A stretch of DNA of 64,000 bases from Leifsonia tongyongensis (GCF_010686705.1 NZ_JAAGWY010000005.1:124001-188000), one strand, 5' to 3'. Positions 48,145 to 57,265 are shown, counted from the first letter of the stretch. The notes: generated by a model from the letters alone, not told the origin. Translations and numbers: made by a program.

Positions 48145-49399
48145 CCTGTCGTCACTCAGCGCAACATCCGACACCGCGTTAGCGGTCGATGAGCCGGGCC
48201 AGCCTCGTAGGATTCGCTTTGCCTTCGTATCCGCCGTAATTGCGTTGGTCGCTGCGTTCGCGGCGGTCGGATCGACGGTCCCGCTCTTCAACGTGTACCG
48301 AGCCGAGGACGGGTTTACCAACGCAGGAATCTCGGTCGCTGTTGTCGTCTACTCCGCGGCGACGCTCACAACGCTGCTTGTGCTCGGACGACTGTCAAAC
48401 CATTTAGGTCGCCGTCCGGTCTCGATTGCCAGCCTCACCCTCCTTTTGTCTGGATGCGTGCTGCTGCTGAACGTGCACGAGATCGGTACGCTCGTCGCCG
48501 GCCGGCTTCTGTTGGGGGTGGGCGCCGGATTGGCAAGCAGTAGTCTCACCTCCTACATCGTTGACGCTGCACCCGCCAGGCCAGCGTGGCTTGCTTCGGT
48601 CGCGTCCAGCCAGACGGTCATGTTCGGGCTCGCGGTGGGTGCCGTCTCGTCCGGCGCTCTGATTCAGCTCGCACCCTGGCCGCGTCAGCTCGCCTACCTC
48701 GTCGTAATCGGCCTCCTCCTCACAGCTGTCGTGCTGATCGCATTCAGCCCAGAGACTGTGGCGCGACGGAGGGGGGCGCGGCGATCAATGCGTCCCAGCA
48801 TCCACGTACCGGTCAGAGTCAGACACCTCATTCCTGTAGCGGCAGCTGTCCTCCTCGCTACGTGGTCCATCGGTGCGTTCTACCAAGCGTTCGTGCCCGC
48901 GCTCGTTGAGAATCAGCTTCACACTGCCAGCCCGCTCATCCTCGGGCTTGTGTTCGCCGCGTACATGGGCCCGAGCGCTATCGCGGCTCCGTTCGGCAGT
49001 CGCTTCACACCCGCAACCGCGCAACGGGTAGGAATGGGCGCCTTCCTGGTTGGCGCGGCAGGCATCATTACTGCGGTCGCCACAGGCACGCTGCTCCTAT
49101 TTGTAGTCTCAACCATCGTCGCCGGCGCCGCCCAAGGAATCGCCATCAGCGCCGCAACGCGCGGCCTGCTCTACGGCAGCACAGTCACCGACCGGGCTGC
49201 AACGTTCAGCGTGATCTACCTCATCAGCTACAGCGGCGCAACAATCCCAGCGTTCATTGCCGGCCAACTCACCAACGTCTTCTCGCTCCCGCAGATCGTC
49301 CTCGGCTATGGCGTGTTCGCTCTCCTTGCGACCATCTATACCCTCTTCGGAGCGCGCAACCCGCACACTGTTACTGAGACCGTCAGTCAGAGCGACTGA
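48092..49399 (+). CDS. MFS transporter
   Basis: About 435 residues; the start is uncertain (GTG 48092 overlaps the previous gene, while a CTG near 48146 would be almost adjacent to its stop). Twelve hydrophobic segments are visible, with the family signature LGRLSNHLGRRPVSIASLTL between segments 2 and 3 and AGRLLLGVGAGLASSSLTSY after it. It is likely a drug or small-molecule exporter of the DHA type. Its place behind operator copy 8 and before sigJ suggests export of the compound sensed by the TetR system (inference). Confidence 0.85.
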   Translation: MRASGSASRHARLHRGPDLSSLSATSDTALAVDEPGQPRRIRFAFVSAVIALVAAFAAVGSTVPLFNVYRAEDGFTNAGISVAVVVYSAATLTTLLVLGRLSNHLGRRPVSIASLTLLLSGCVLLLNVHEIGTLVAGRLLLGVGAGLASSSLTSYIVDAAPARPAWLASVASSQTVMFGLAVGAVSSGALIQLAPWPRQLAYLVVIGLLLTAVVLIAFSPETVARRRGARRSMRPSIHVPVRVRHLIPVAAAVLLATWSIGAFYQAFVPALVENQLHTASPLILGLVFAAYMGPSAIAAPFGSRFTPATAQRVGMGAFLVGAAGIITAVATGTLLLFVVSTIVAGAAQGIAISAATRGLLYGSTVTDRAATFSVIYLISYSGATIPAFIAGQLTNVFSLPQIVLGYGVFALLATIYTLFGARNPHTVTETVSQSD

Positions 49400-49453
49400 G
49401 GATATGGACCTCCACCCCGACGACCCGTATATAGAAGGGAGTAGTGACCTCGA

Positions 49454-50392
49454 GTGTCAAAACTGGTCGAACACGACGCTCCTGAACGGTTTGACCGGAT
49501 CGCGGATGAGGCGCGTGCTCAATACATGGCCGTCGCATTTCGCATGCTGGGCACCGTCGACGCTGCCGAGGACGCGGTGCAGGAGGCGTTTCTCCGCTGG
49601 TACCGCATGGACGCTGAGCGGCGTCAGCGTGTTCGAAATCCCGCCGGATGGCTGATGACGACCCTGTCGCGAATCTGTTTGGATATCCTCGGTTCCGCCC
49701 GAGTCCGTCGTGAGACCTATATCGGCCCCTGGCTCCCAGAACCATTGCCGGAGAACAGCTCAGTCGTTGGCAGCACCGACCCCGAGCTCAGCGCATCCAT
49801 CGCAGAATCGGTCAGTACCGCGATGCTCATCGTCCTTGAGAGGATGACACCCGCCGAGCGTGTCGCGTTCGTATTGCACGATGTCTTCGACTTTTCATTT
49901 CACGAGGTTGCCGAGATGACGGGCAGGAGTCAGGTTGCCGCGCGTCAGCTCGCAGCTACGGGGCGTCGGCGAGTCGAAGGCTACCGTCGGAACGAAGTTT
50001 CCTCGCAGGAACATGACCGGGTCGTCCGGGCGTTTCGTACGGCGGCTGAAGGCGGTGACGTGAACGAACTCATGACCCTTCTAGCCCCAGAGGCAGCGCT
50101 CCTCTCCGACGGCGGCGGAGTCGTCCGCGCAGCGCTCAAACCGATCCACGGAGCCCGAAATGTTGCGAGATTCTTCCTCGGCGTGATGCGGCGCCGTCCC
50201 GATGTCAAACTCACGCTGAGCCAGTCCGGGAACCGTACGGTTATCCTCCTCGTCGACGGCAACGGTGTCGGAGGTGTTCTAAACCTTGGGGTGGAAGTCG
50301 GCTCAGTGGCCCACGTGTGGATTCAATGGAACCCCAACAAACTGACGACCTGGCAGTCCGCCGACAATGAGATCAAGCCTCGGAGTGTTTGA
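49454..50392 (+). CDS. sigJ: SigJ-like ECF41 sigma factor
   Basis: 312 residues from GTG 49454. Region 2: QYMAVAFRMLGTVDAAEDAV, QEAFLRWYRMD. Region 4: LERMTPAERVAFVLHDVFDF, SFHEVAEMTGRSQVAARQLAATGRRRV. These are followed by an SnoaL-like C-terminal domain (about 195-312). That fused domain replaces a separate anti-sigma factor and is the hallmark of ECF41 proteins. SigJ in mycobacteria is linked to peroxide resistance. The typical partner gene (carboxymuconolactone decarboxylase-like) is at 56759, not adjacent. Confidence 0.9.
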   Translation: MSKLVEHDAPERFDRIADEARAQYMAVAFRMLGTVDAAEDAVQEAFLRWYRMDAERRQRVRNPAGWLMTTLSRICLDILGSARVRRETYIGPWLPEPLPENSSVVGSTDPELSASIAESVSTAMLIVLERMTPAERVAFVLHDVFDFSFHEVAEMTGRSQVAARQLAATGRRRVEGYRRNEVSSQEHDRVVRAFRTAAEGGDVNELMTLLAPEAALLSDGGGVVRAALKPIHGARNVARFFLGVMRRRPDVKLTLSQSGNRTVILLVDGNGVGGVLNLGVEVGSVAHVWIQWNPNKLTTWQSADNEIKPRSV

Positions 50393-50409
50393 CAGGTTCG
50401 ATCGAGCGG

Positions 50410-51579
50410 TCAGCTGTCTTCTGGCGACTGACGGAGTGCTTCGGAGACCACATTGTTGAGTCGCCGCCATGACGCCTCGGACCTTTTGACTCCTTCAGAT
50501 AGGAGCTTGTCGGTCACCTTTTCGTACGAAATACCAGCTGCGTGCAAACGCTCGAAGGTATCGACCGCTTCGTCGTAATGGTCGGAAAGCGCGTTCCTGG
50601 ACACAACACCGTGATCGGCGAACGCCTCCAAAGTTGTGGGCTGCATGGAGATGACGACTCCAGGGGCGATGAGCTCGCCCACATAGAACGTGTCCGGCAC
50701 GTCTGGGCTCTGGACTCCGGTGGACGTCCAAAGCAGACGCTGGACGCGAGCACCACGTGTGAGAAGGCTCTGCGCGCGAGGGCTCGAAAACTCTTCCTGG
50801 AAAACGCGGTACGCCAGGCGCGCGTTAGCGGTGCCAACCGTGCCGCGCAGCTCAGCTGCGTCAGGCGCGTCCGTGTCCCCGAGCCGACCATCGATTTCGG
50901 TATCGACGAGAGAAACAGAGAAGGAAGCCACCGAGTGAATGGTCGTCAAGTCGTGCCCAGCCAGCTGCGCACGCGCGAGGCCGGACAGATACGCCCGAAT
51001 CACCAGACGATAAATGTCGATACTGAACAGAAGGGTGACGTTGACACTGATCCCCGAAGCGGTCGCATCCGCGATCGCCTCGATACCTTCCGCTGTAGCC
51101 GGAATCTCGATCATGACGTTCGGTCGGTTCAAGGTCGTCCACAGATAGCTGGCCCGTTCAAGAGTCAGATGCGCTTGGTTCGCAAAGGTTGGGTCAACTC
51201 CGATTGATACTCGGCCGTCAAGTCCCTGCGTTCTCTGAAAAATCGGTTCTAACGCCGCTGCCGCGTTGACGACATCGCTTGAAATAAGCGAGTCGATGGC
51301 TTCCGCCACTGTTGACCCGTGATCGGACAGGGTTCGCAATTGCGTTTCGTATGAGGTTCTCCCCGCGACCGCCGAGGCGAACGTCGACAAATTCGTCGTG
51401 ACACCCACAACCCCGCGTGTGGCGATCAGAGTGTGAAGTGTTCCAGATGCGAGTTGTTCGCGAGAGATCCCATCCAGCCATACACTCACCCCCGCTTGGC
51501 TCAGCAAAGCTGTGGTTGACGGGCTCGACGCGTGAACCTTTTCACCTGCGTGTTTCAGCAGGTGCTCTGACTGGTCCAT
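50410..51579 (-). CDS. Transaldolase-like protein lacking the catalytic lysine
   Basis: 389 residues, start ATG 51579 behind AGAGGTGGTAAAGC. The fold motifs follow transaldolase: SQAGVSVWLDGISREQLASG, RGVVGVTTNLSTF, VNVTLLFSIDIYRLVIRAYL. At the Schiff-base site NRPNVMIEIPATAEG has Glu where active enzymes, including the copy at 55583, have Lys (MIKIPAT), a single A-to-G change. VASFSVSLVDTEID also replaces the phosphate-binding Arg (SRVDTE) by Leu, and TNLS replaces TNPT. It is probably inactive as transaldolase; the complete frame suggests another role or recent decay. Confidence 0.85.
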   Translation of the reverse strand: MDQSEHLLKHAGEKVHASSPSTTALLSQAGVSVWLDGISREQLASGTLHTLIATRGVVGVTTNLSTFASAVAGRTSYETQLRTLSDHGSTVAEAIDSLISSDVVNAAAALEPIFQRTQGLDGRVSIGVDPTFANQAHLTLERASYLWTTLNRPNVMIEIPATAEGIEAIADATASGISVNVTLLFSIDIYRLVIRAYLSGLARAQLAGHDLTTIHSVASFSVSLVDTEIDGRLGDTDAPDAAELRGTVGTANARLAYRVFQEEFSSPRAQSLLTRGARVQRLLWTSTGVQSPDVPDTFYVGELIAPGVVISMQPTTLEAFADHGVVSRNALSDHYDEAVDTFERLHAAGISYEKVTDKLLSEGVKRSEASWRRLNNVVSEALRQSPEDS

Positions 51580-51761
51580 GCTTTACCACCTCTCAGTTCT
51601 TGTCTGTAACTGAGGCCGCCACGCTTCACGACGTGCCTCTAGAGGCCGAGTGCTCGCGCTCCTCATTCACGCCCAGCCCGGTTCCCGGCGACGCACCTGT
51701 CCGAGGACTGTCAAAGAGAAGCCACAACGAATGGATGGTCGCCGGTAGGGAGAGCGCAGGC

Positions 51762-52157
51762 TCACGTGTTGTCGGAACCCGATGAGTGGGCAGCGTGATC
51801 GGGGTGAGCGGACATTTCCGCTTTCACCTTCTCCATGTCGAGCGCTCGAACTTTCTCGATCACTTGATCGAGCGCGGGTTTGGGCAGTGCTCCTGCTTGC
51901 GCGAAGACCAAGGTTCCGTCGCGGAACGCCATCAGAGTGGGGATAGCGCTAATTCCGGCAGCTTCTGCAAGTCCGGGTGCTGCCTCGGTATCCACCTTCC
52001 CAAAAATGATGTCCGGATTCATCTCCGATGCGGACTCGTAAATGGGAGCAAAGGATGTACACGGCCCGCACCACGTTGCCCAGAAATCGAGAAGAAGTAT
52101 CCCTCCTTTATCGATTTGTTCCTGGAGATTGGATTCGGTGACTTCGATCGTTGCCAT
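51762..52157 (-). CDS. trxA: Thioredoxin
   Basis: 131 residues, start ATG 52157 behind GAAAGGTTAACC. LLLDFWATWCGPCTSFAPIY has the CGPC active site, and AGISAIPTLMAFRDGTLVFA the cis-Pro loop. A 25-residue C-terminal extension carries His/Glu-rich residues (EMSAHPDHAAHSSGSDNT). It would reduce MsrA and MsrB of the same island. A frameshifted duplicate is at 46269. A weak ribosome-binding site and a palindrome TGGTTAACC precede it. Confidence 0.95.
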   Translation of the reverse strand: MATIEVTESNLQEQIDKGGILLLDFWATWCGPCTSFAPIYESASEMNPDIIFGKVDTEAAPGLAEAAGISAIPTLMAFRDGTLVFAQAGALPKPALDQVIEKVRALDMEKVKAEMSAHPDHAAHSSGSDNT

Positions 52158-52297
52158 TGGTTAACCTTTCGTGGGTAGCCCAAGGTCGCAGCGGGGCTAG
52201 CGGCCGTGGGATGGTTTGTTCACTTCGTTGCGAGCAGAATGCGGTCGCGCGAACGGCGGTGTCAATGCCGAACGTTGGCTTCCTTGGAGCGACTCGA

Positions 52298-53068
52298 TCA
52301 GTTGCGGCCGGCCATGACACCGCCGTCGATGTTGAAGATGGCGCCGGTGGTCCAACTCGACGCACGAGAGAGGAGGAAAGTGATCGCGGCGGCCACGTCC
52401 TGTGGGGTGCCGACTCGGCCCAGCGGGTGCAGGCCGGCCATCTGCTGTAGCACTGCCTCACGCTGTTCGACGGGGATCCAGTCGAAATGGGGTGTGTTGG
52501 TGACGGCAGGCGCCACCGCGTTCACGCGGATGCCCTCGTGGGCGAGCTCGATCGCAAGATTGTGCGTGAGGGCGTGCAGGCCGGCCTTGGCCATCGAGAA
52601 TGCCGACGAAGGCGTCGCGGCGAGTGCTTGATACGCCCACATCGCGCCAACATTGACGATGGCGCCACCCTTCCCGCCCGCGACCATACCCTTGACGACC
52701 GTCTGAGTAAGGAAGAAAGTCGCCCTGTTGAGGTCATGATACGAGTCGTAGTCCGTCACCTCGTGGTCGAGGAAGGGCTTGAGCCGTACCAGCCCCGCCG
52801 AGTTGACGAGGAGGGTGGCATCGGAATGACTCTGTGCCAACTCCTTCTGCGCCTCGAGGACCTGGTCCCAGTCGGTCAGGTCAGCCGAGATCGGCCACAC
52901 GCTGCCCGAGCGCGACAGGCTCGCCACGGCGTCATCGAGTTTCTGTCCCGGGCGGCCAATGATCACGGCACTGCCGCCCGCCGCAACAACGTCCGTCGCG
53001 GTCTGAAACCCGATTCCACTAGTGCCCCCGAGTACCACCATCTTCTTGCCTTCAAAGCCTGTTGCCAT
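52298..53068 (-). CDS. SDR-family oxidoreductase with Tyr-to-Phe active site
   Basis: 256 residues from ATG 53068 behind GGAAGGTGATTTGC. KKMVVLGGTSGIGFQTATDV is the NADP motif and LLVNSAG the NNAG equivalent. In the catalytic region GAIVNVGAMWAYQALAATPS is followed by SAFSMAKAGLHALT: the YxxxK motif reads FSMAK, and the Ser of NxSS is Gly. It may therefore be inactive or use another mechanism. The end NIDGGVMAGRN is normal. The promoter at 53110 shares its -35/spacer with other SDR promoters in this window. Confidence 0.85.
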   Translation of the reverse strand: MATGFEGKKMVVLGGTSGIGFQTATDVVAAGGSAVIIGRPGQKLDDAVASLSRSGSVWPISADLTDWDQVLEAQKELAQSHSDATLLVNSAGLVRLKPFLDHEVTDYDSYHDLNRATFFLTQTVVKGMVAGGKGGAIVNVGAMWAYQALAATPSSAFSMAKAGLHALTHNLAIELAHEGIRVNAVAPAVTNTPHFDWIPVEQREAVLQQMAGLHPLGRVGTPQDVAAAITFLLSRASSWTTGAIFNIDGGVMAGRN

Positions 53069-53109
53069 GCAAATCACCTTCCGTCTGACTGCGAACGCTT
53101 GCCGCACAG

Positions 53110-53144
53110 CATTCCTATCGCCCTCAAAATGTAATATCGAGTAC
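53110..53144 (-). promoter_or_regulatory. Promoter of the minus-strand SDR gene
   Basis: On the minus strand: -35 TCGATA, 17-base spacer starting TTACATT, -10 TAGGAA. The same arrangement (TCGAYA, TTACATT in the spacer, 17 bases, TAGGAA) stands before the SDR gene at 54807, and the -35 half before the SDR remnant at 34314. Confidence 0.55.
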
Positions 53145-53247
53145 AGAGCGAGAAACCGTCAACGAAGCTGTTCGGTCGCCGCCGTGAGACATCGAGTCGC
53201 TGTTCTGGTGTCGCGTGAGAGAAGCGCGAGGTCAGCGGGGAGAAGTA

Positions 53248-53400
53248 TTCGCGTCGCCGAGGTTGACGAGGATTCGCTGTTTGCTGACAGCCCGGTGATC
53301 ATCGACTTCATCGAAGTTCTCGAGGAGCATAGCGGATCCCTCGTCGGCCACGACTTCGTCCGCGGCGATCCTCGACCCGAAGCTAACGGGTACGTGACAG
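53248..53400 (+). pseudogene. Possible acyl-carrier-like remnant
   Basis: One frame reads RVAEVDEDSLFADSPVIIDF, IEVLEEHSGSLVGHDFVRGDP, faintly like an acyl carrier protein helix II (but without the DSL serine motif in place). No start or ribosome-binding site is seen. The rest of the 597-base gap 53069-53665 holds only the SDR promoter and nothing else I can support. Confidence 0.2.
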
Positions 53401-53665
53401 CGGCCACCGTGTGGGGTAAGCATCGACGGCTTGCGAGTCAATCCGGCACGACGAGCCTGGCAGCGAATTGGCCGCCGAGCTGATACGCACCAGGTGCTTC
53501 TGCAACTTTAGGGCTAAAGAATGACACAAATCGGGCTATTCGTCGCACGTCGTTCGAGGAACACTTGTTCTATGACAGTAAGCACGCGGAGTCGAGAAGG
53601 CTCCCGCGGGTGGAAGAAGTGAGGGCAGCCGCCCCAGCGTTGTGTCGAAGAATAGGAGAAACATC

Positions 53666-54610
53666 ATGATCGGGATCGGAGCCCAAACGGTAGACGGGGC
53701 AGTCGAGGTCCTCGACCTACCCACACCTCGGCAGCCGGAGACCGGTGAGCTTTTGCTCGAGACGATCACTGCCGGCATCGGTCCGTGGGACGCGTTGCTA
53801 CACATCACCGACGGCTGGGATGTCGAGCTGAAGCCGCCGGCTGCGCTCGGTGTCGAAGGCGTCGGCCGCATCATCGCGATCGGTGCGGGGGTCGAAGGGT
53901 TCAATGTGGGTGACGTGGTCGTCGTGCACGACACTCCGCTGCCCGGAGGAAGTGGTTTCTGGGCCGAGCAGGTCCTCGTTCATGCCTCGAGCGCAGCCCT
54001 GCTGCCGCCGGGCTTGAGCCCTGAAATCGCTGCTGCCCTGCCGGTTGCGGCTCTAACTGCGAGTCAGTCGCTCAAAGAGCTTCAGGTCGGTGCGGGGACG
54101 CGCCTGCTTGTTGTCGGTTCCGGCCCCACCGCCGTAATGGCGATCCGGCTCGGCGTCCTTGCCAGCGCTGAGGTGGTCGCCGCGGCGAGCCCCCGTCACA
54201 GCGATCGTCTCCGGAAGCTGGGCGCTGTCGACCTTATCGACTCTCACGCCGAGAACTGGGCGCAGTCGACCAGCCGTCGCTTCGACGCGGTGCTTATCGC
54301 CGCTGACGGCGTTTCTGAGGAGGCAATGAAACTCATCGATGACGGAGGGCGACTGACCTCCCTGACGTCCGACGCGCCGGAGCCGACTCGCGGGATCACC
54401 GCCAACAACCTCTACATCGTCCCTGACGGCGCCGATCTGGAGCGGCTTGCGAAGCTCGCCGCCGCAGGAGAGCTCAGCCTCGATGTAGCCACGGTAACTG
54501 CCGACCAGGGGCCGGCAACCGAAGCGATCGTTGCGACCGGGGGCTCACGAGGCGTCAAGTACGTCATCAATTTCGGCACACCCACCGAATCGAAGCGTAC
54601 TGCGGTGTAG
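53666..54610 (+). CDS. NADP-dependent MDR oxidoreductase
   Basis: 314 residues from ATG 53666 behind AGGAGAAACATC. GAVEVLDLPTPRQPETGELL, GPWDALLHITDGWDVELKPP and LGVEGVGRIIAIGAGVEGFN form the GroES part; LLVVGSGPTAVMAIRLGVLA is the NADP motif (GSGxxA type); GTPTESKRTAV ends the protein. No zinc ligands. It belongs to the same broad group as the enzymes at 209 and 22369. It precedes the SDR-transaldolase-CMD-RraA group; whether it is in the same operon is unclear because a separate promoter lies at 54735. Confidence 0.82.
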   Translation: MIGIGAQTVDGAVEVLDLPTPRQPETGELLLETITAGIGPWDALLHITDGWDVELKPPAALGVEGVGRIIAIGAGVEGFNVGDVVVVHDTPLPGGSGFWAEQVLVHASSAALLPPGLSPEIAAALPVAALTASQSLKELQVGAGTRLLVVGSGPTAVMAIRLGVLASAEVVAAASPRHSDRLRKLGAVDLIDSHAENWAQSTSRRFDAVLIAADGVSEEAMKLIDDGGRLTSLTSDAPEPTRGITANNLYIVPDGADLERLAKLAAAGELSLDVATVTADQGPATEAIVATGGSRGVKYVINFGTPTESKRTAV

Positions 54611-54734
54611 AGCCGCAACCAGTGGTCTGAACCTCACCCGTATTCGACCTGCCGAGAGTGCCTGCGAAACGCGGGCGCTCCCGGCCCACTGGTACTCAGC
54701 GCCCCTATCGGCTGGCCACTGGTCCTCCTGGATT

Positions 54735-54769
54735 GGACTCGACATTACATTCACTAGTCGATAGGAATG
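54735..54769 (+). promoter_or_regulatory. Promoter of the SDR-transaldolase operon
   Basis: -35 TCGACA (54739) and -10 TAGGAA (54762) are 17 bases apart; the spacer starts TTACATT, as at 53110 and 34245. ACATTC...GAATGT around the -10 region also forms an inverted repeat that may be an operator. Confidence 0.55.
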
Positions 54770-54806
54770 TGTCATGCCTTGCAGCGAAACCGGGAAGGAG
54801 GGCGAA

Positions 54807-55586
54807 GTGACTGACAGTCCGCTCTCTGGTCGAACCGCTCTCGTCACAGGCGCGGGTCGTGGGATCGGGCGTGCGATTGCGATGGGTCTGGCCGAGGCAG
54901 GAGCCGACCTCGTCCTGCTTGGCCGCACCCAGGAGCAGCTCGACGATGTGACCGAGGCGATCCGGGCACACGATGGGCGAGCCACGAGCGTCGCCGCCGA
55001 CCTATCCCTCCCCGCTTCGCTTCCGAGCTTGCTGGAGGAGCTGGATTACCGGTTCGGGCAGATCGACGTTCTGATCAACAACGCGGGCTCCGTCGCCCCG
55101 CTCGGAATCAGCGGCAGCATCGGCTTGGGTGCGTTTCGCGAGAACCTTGATCTCAACGTGATCGCACCCGTCGCTTTCGACCTGCACTTTGCGCCCGCCA
55201 TGCGCAAGCGGGAGTGGGGGCGCATCGTGAACATTTCAAGCGGTATCGCAGCTCGACCGGCGTCGATGATCGGGGGCAACGCCTACGCGACGTCGAAGGC
55301 GGCACTCGAAGCGCACACGCTCAATCTCGCTGCGGAGTTCGCGGACAGCGGCGTCGCGATCAACGCGTTCCGCCCCGGCTCGGTCGATACCGCTATGCAA
55401 GCTTGGATCCGCTCCCAGAACCCCGCGAAGTTGGGCAGCGACCTTCCAACTCGCTTCCGACGGTCATACGAGTCCGGTACCTTGCTCACCGCCGAACAGT
55501 CAGCGGCGGCCCTCATCCCGAAACTCTTCACCGACCAGAACGGTCAAATCTGGACCGTCGATGGAAAGGTCGGTGCCGCCCAGTGA
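54807..55586 (+). CDS. SDR-family oxidoreductase
   Basis: 259 residues from GTG 54807 behind GGAGGGCGAA; ATG 54774 is an alternative. RTALVTGAGRGIGRAIAMGL is the NADP motif, VLINNAGSVAPLG the NNAG motif, NISSGIAARPASMIGGNAYA with TSKAALEAHT the catalytic Ser-Tyr-x3-Lys, all intact. The end, SGTLLTAEQSAAALIPKLFT and GQIWTVDGKVGAAQ, matches the tail of the deleted copy at 34314. It overlaps the transaldolase gene by GTGA. Confidence 0.88.
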   Translation: MTDSPLSGRTALVTGAGRGIGRAIAMGLAEAGADLVLLGRTQEQLDDVTEAIRAHDGRATSVAADLSLPASLPSLLEELDYRFGQIDVLINNAGSVAPLGISGSIGLGAFRENLDLNVIAPVAFDLHFAPAMRKREWGRIVNISSGIAARPASMIGGNAYATSKAALEAHTLNLAAEFADSGVAINAFRPGSVDTAMQAWIRSQNPAKLGSDLPTRFRRSYESGTLLTAEQSAAALIPKLFTDQNGQIWTVDGKVGAAQ

Positions 55587-56734
55587 GTGTTGGCTACGAT
55601 TCGACGTCAGGCGAAGTGGCCCCTTCAGTGCCGCTGTCACCTACCCGGCTCCTCAGTGAGAGGGGAGTGAGCATCTGGTTGGACTACCTCTCCCGTGATG
55701 CGATCAGGGATGGTCGCCTCAAGCAACTCATCCACCACAAGCACGTCGTCGGGGTGACCACGAATCCGACGATCTTCGAATCCGCATTCGCGAGCACGGC
55801 CTACGAATCCCAGCTCAAGCAGCTTGCCGCGCGCAGGTTCGACGTACTTGAGGTGATTACCGAGCTGACCGTGACCGATGTGGCGGACGCCGCGACCATC
55901 CTGGGCCCGGTGTTCGAAAGGACGCATGGTGTTGATGGGCGGGTGTCGATCGAAGTACGACCTCAATTGGCTCATGACGCAACAGCGACCATCGCTGAGG
56001 CAAAACACCTCTGGGCCAGGGTCAACCGGCCCAACGCGATGATCAAGATCCCGGCGACCGAATCCGGACTGGATGCGATCACAGCGACCATCGCCGATGG
56101 TATCTGCGTCAACGTCACACTGCTGTTCGGCCTCGACCGCTACCGGGACGTGATCCGGGCCTACCTTAAAGGACTGGAACTGGCCGAGACCGCCGGCCAC
56201 GACATCTCCCGAATCCACTCCGTCGCCTCGTTCTTCGTCTCTCGGGTAGACACCGAGGTCGACCGGCGACTCAGGAACGTGGGAACGCCCGAAGCGCTGG
56301 CCCTGCTCCACAAGACGGGAATCGCCAACGCACGCCTGGCATACCAACTCCACCGGGACGAGTTTGCCTCGACGCGTGCCCAACGCCTCCTGGCCCTGGG
56401 TGCGCACGCGCAACGTCCACTGTGGGCGTCGACGGGGACGAAAGACGCAGCACTGTCGGACACGGCGTATGTGACCGAACTGATCGCGCCCGGCGTTGTG
56501 AACACTATGCCCCCGGCCACTCTCGACGCGGTCGAGGATCACGGAATCATCGCGAGCGACACGATTAGTGGGCACTTGGATGCTGCCATGGCGACCGTCG
56601 GCGCCCTGGCCGACGTCGGGGTGTCCTATCGGGAAGTCACGGCGCGACTGGAAGAAGACGGCCTCCAGAAGTTCACGGCGTCCTGGCAAGGGATGGAAGC
56701 CGTCGTGGCGGAACAGCTCGACGGGCGCCGCTAA
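55583..56734 (+). CDS. tal: Transaldolase
   Basis: 383 residues from GTG 55583 (overlap with the SDR stop). LLSERGVSIWLDYLSRDAIR, HKHVVGVTTNPTIFESAFAS, NRPNAMIKIPATESGLDAIT (Schiff-base Lys present), VNVTLLFGLDRYRDVIRAYL, SVASFFVSRVDTEVDRRLRN and LWASTGTKDAALSDTAYVTE are complete. It transfers dihydroxyacetone units in the pentose-phosphate pathway and pairs with the island transketolase. It is the active counterpart of the altered copy at 50410. Confidence 0.93.
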   Translation: MSVGYDSTSGEVAPSVPLSPTRLLSERGVSIWLDYLSRDAIRDGRLKQLIHHKHVVGVTTNPTIFESAFASTAYESQLKQLAARRFDVLEVITELTVTDVADAATILGPVFERTHGVDGRVSIEVRPQLAHDATATIAEAKHLWARVNRPNAMIKIPATESGLDAITATIADGICVNVTLLFGLDRYRDVIRAYLKGLELAETAGHDISRIHSVASFFVSRVDTEVDRRLRNVGTPEALALLHKTGIANARLAYQLHRDEFASTRAQRLLALGAHAQRPLWASTGTKDAALSDTAYVTELIAPGVVNTMPPATLDAVEDHGIIASDTISGHLDAAMATVGALADVGVSYREVTARLEEDGLQKFTASWQGMEAVVAEQLDGRR

Positions 56735-56758
56735 CGGCCCCAACACGAAAGAGTCGGT

Positions 56759-57265
56759 ATGAACGAGCCATTTATCCCGAGCGACGTGACGTTCATCAAC
56801 ACCCGGTTCGATCCTGACGTGACGCCATTCCACGGCATTGCCGAACAGATGGCGGCGGCTTTCGGCTACACAGCCGTGCTTTCGATCGACGATCAGCTCG
56901 CACAGCTGGTCCGCCTGCGAGTCGCGCACCTGACCCCGTGCTCCTATTGCCTGATCCTGCACACGCGCAGCGCTCTCGAGAAAGGAGTGCTGCCTGAGAA
57001 AGTCGCTCACCTGGCGAGCTGGCGGGAAAGCCTCATGTTCACCGACCCGGAGAAAGCCGCTCTCGAGTATTGCGAGGCACTCACGAACTATGACCTGGCA
57101 GGGTTCCCGGAAACGCATCGCCAGTTGGCCTGCCACTTCGACGAACGACAGATCGCGGAACTCGCAGCCGTCGTGATCAACATGAACCTCTGGACGCGGC
57201 TGAAGCTCGCGCAAGGCGCCACTCCGCGCAGCTCCTCGAGCGGCTCTGAAGAGAGATCCGGATGA
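56759..57265 (+). CDS. Carboxymuconolactone decarboxylase / AhpD-like protein
   Basis: 168 residues from ATG 56759 behind GAAAGAGTCGGT. VRLRVAHLTPCSYCLILHTR (about 59-78) gives the C-x2-C thiol pair and the distal His of AhpD-like peroxidases, and EALTNYDLAGFPETHRQLAC follows. These proteins reduce peroxides or act with sigma-J-type regulators. It is 24 bases after tal and overlaps the next gene by ATGA. Confidence 0.85.
   Translation: MNEPFIPSDVTFINTRFDPDVTPFHGIAEQMAAAFGYTAVLSIDDQLAQLVRLRVAHLTPCSYCLILHTRSALEKGVLPEKVAHLASWRESLMFTDPEKAALEYCEALTNYDLAGFPETHRQLACHFDERQIAELAAVVINMNLWTRLKLAQGATPRSSSSGSEERSG

Noticed and set aside
55637-57214. 525-codon minus-strand frame opposite transaldolase and the AhpD-like gene
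   Set aside because: Antisense shadow of two clearly recognised genes.
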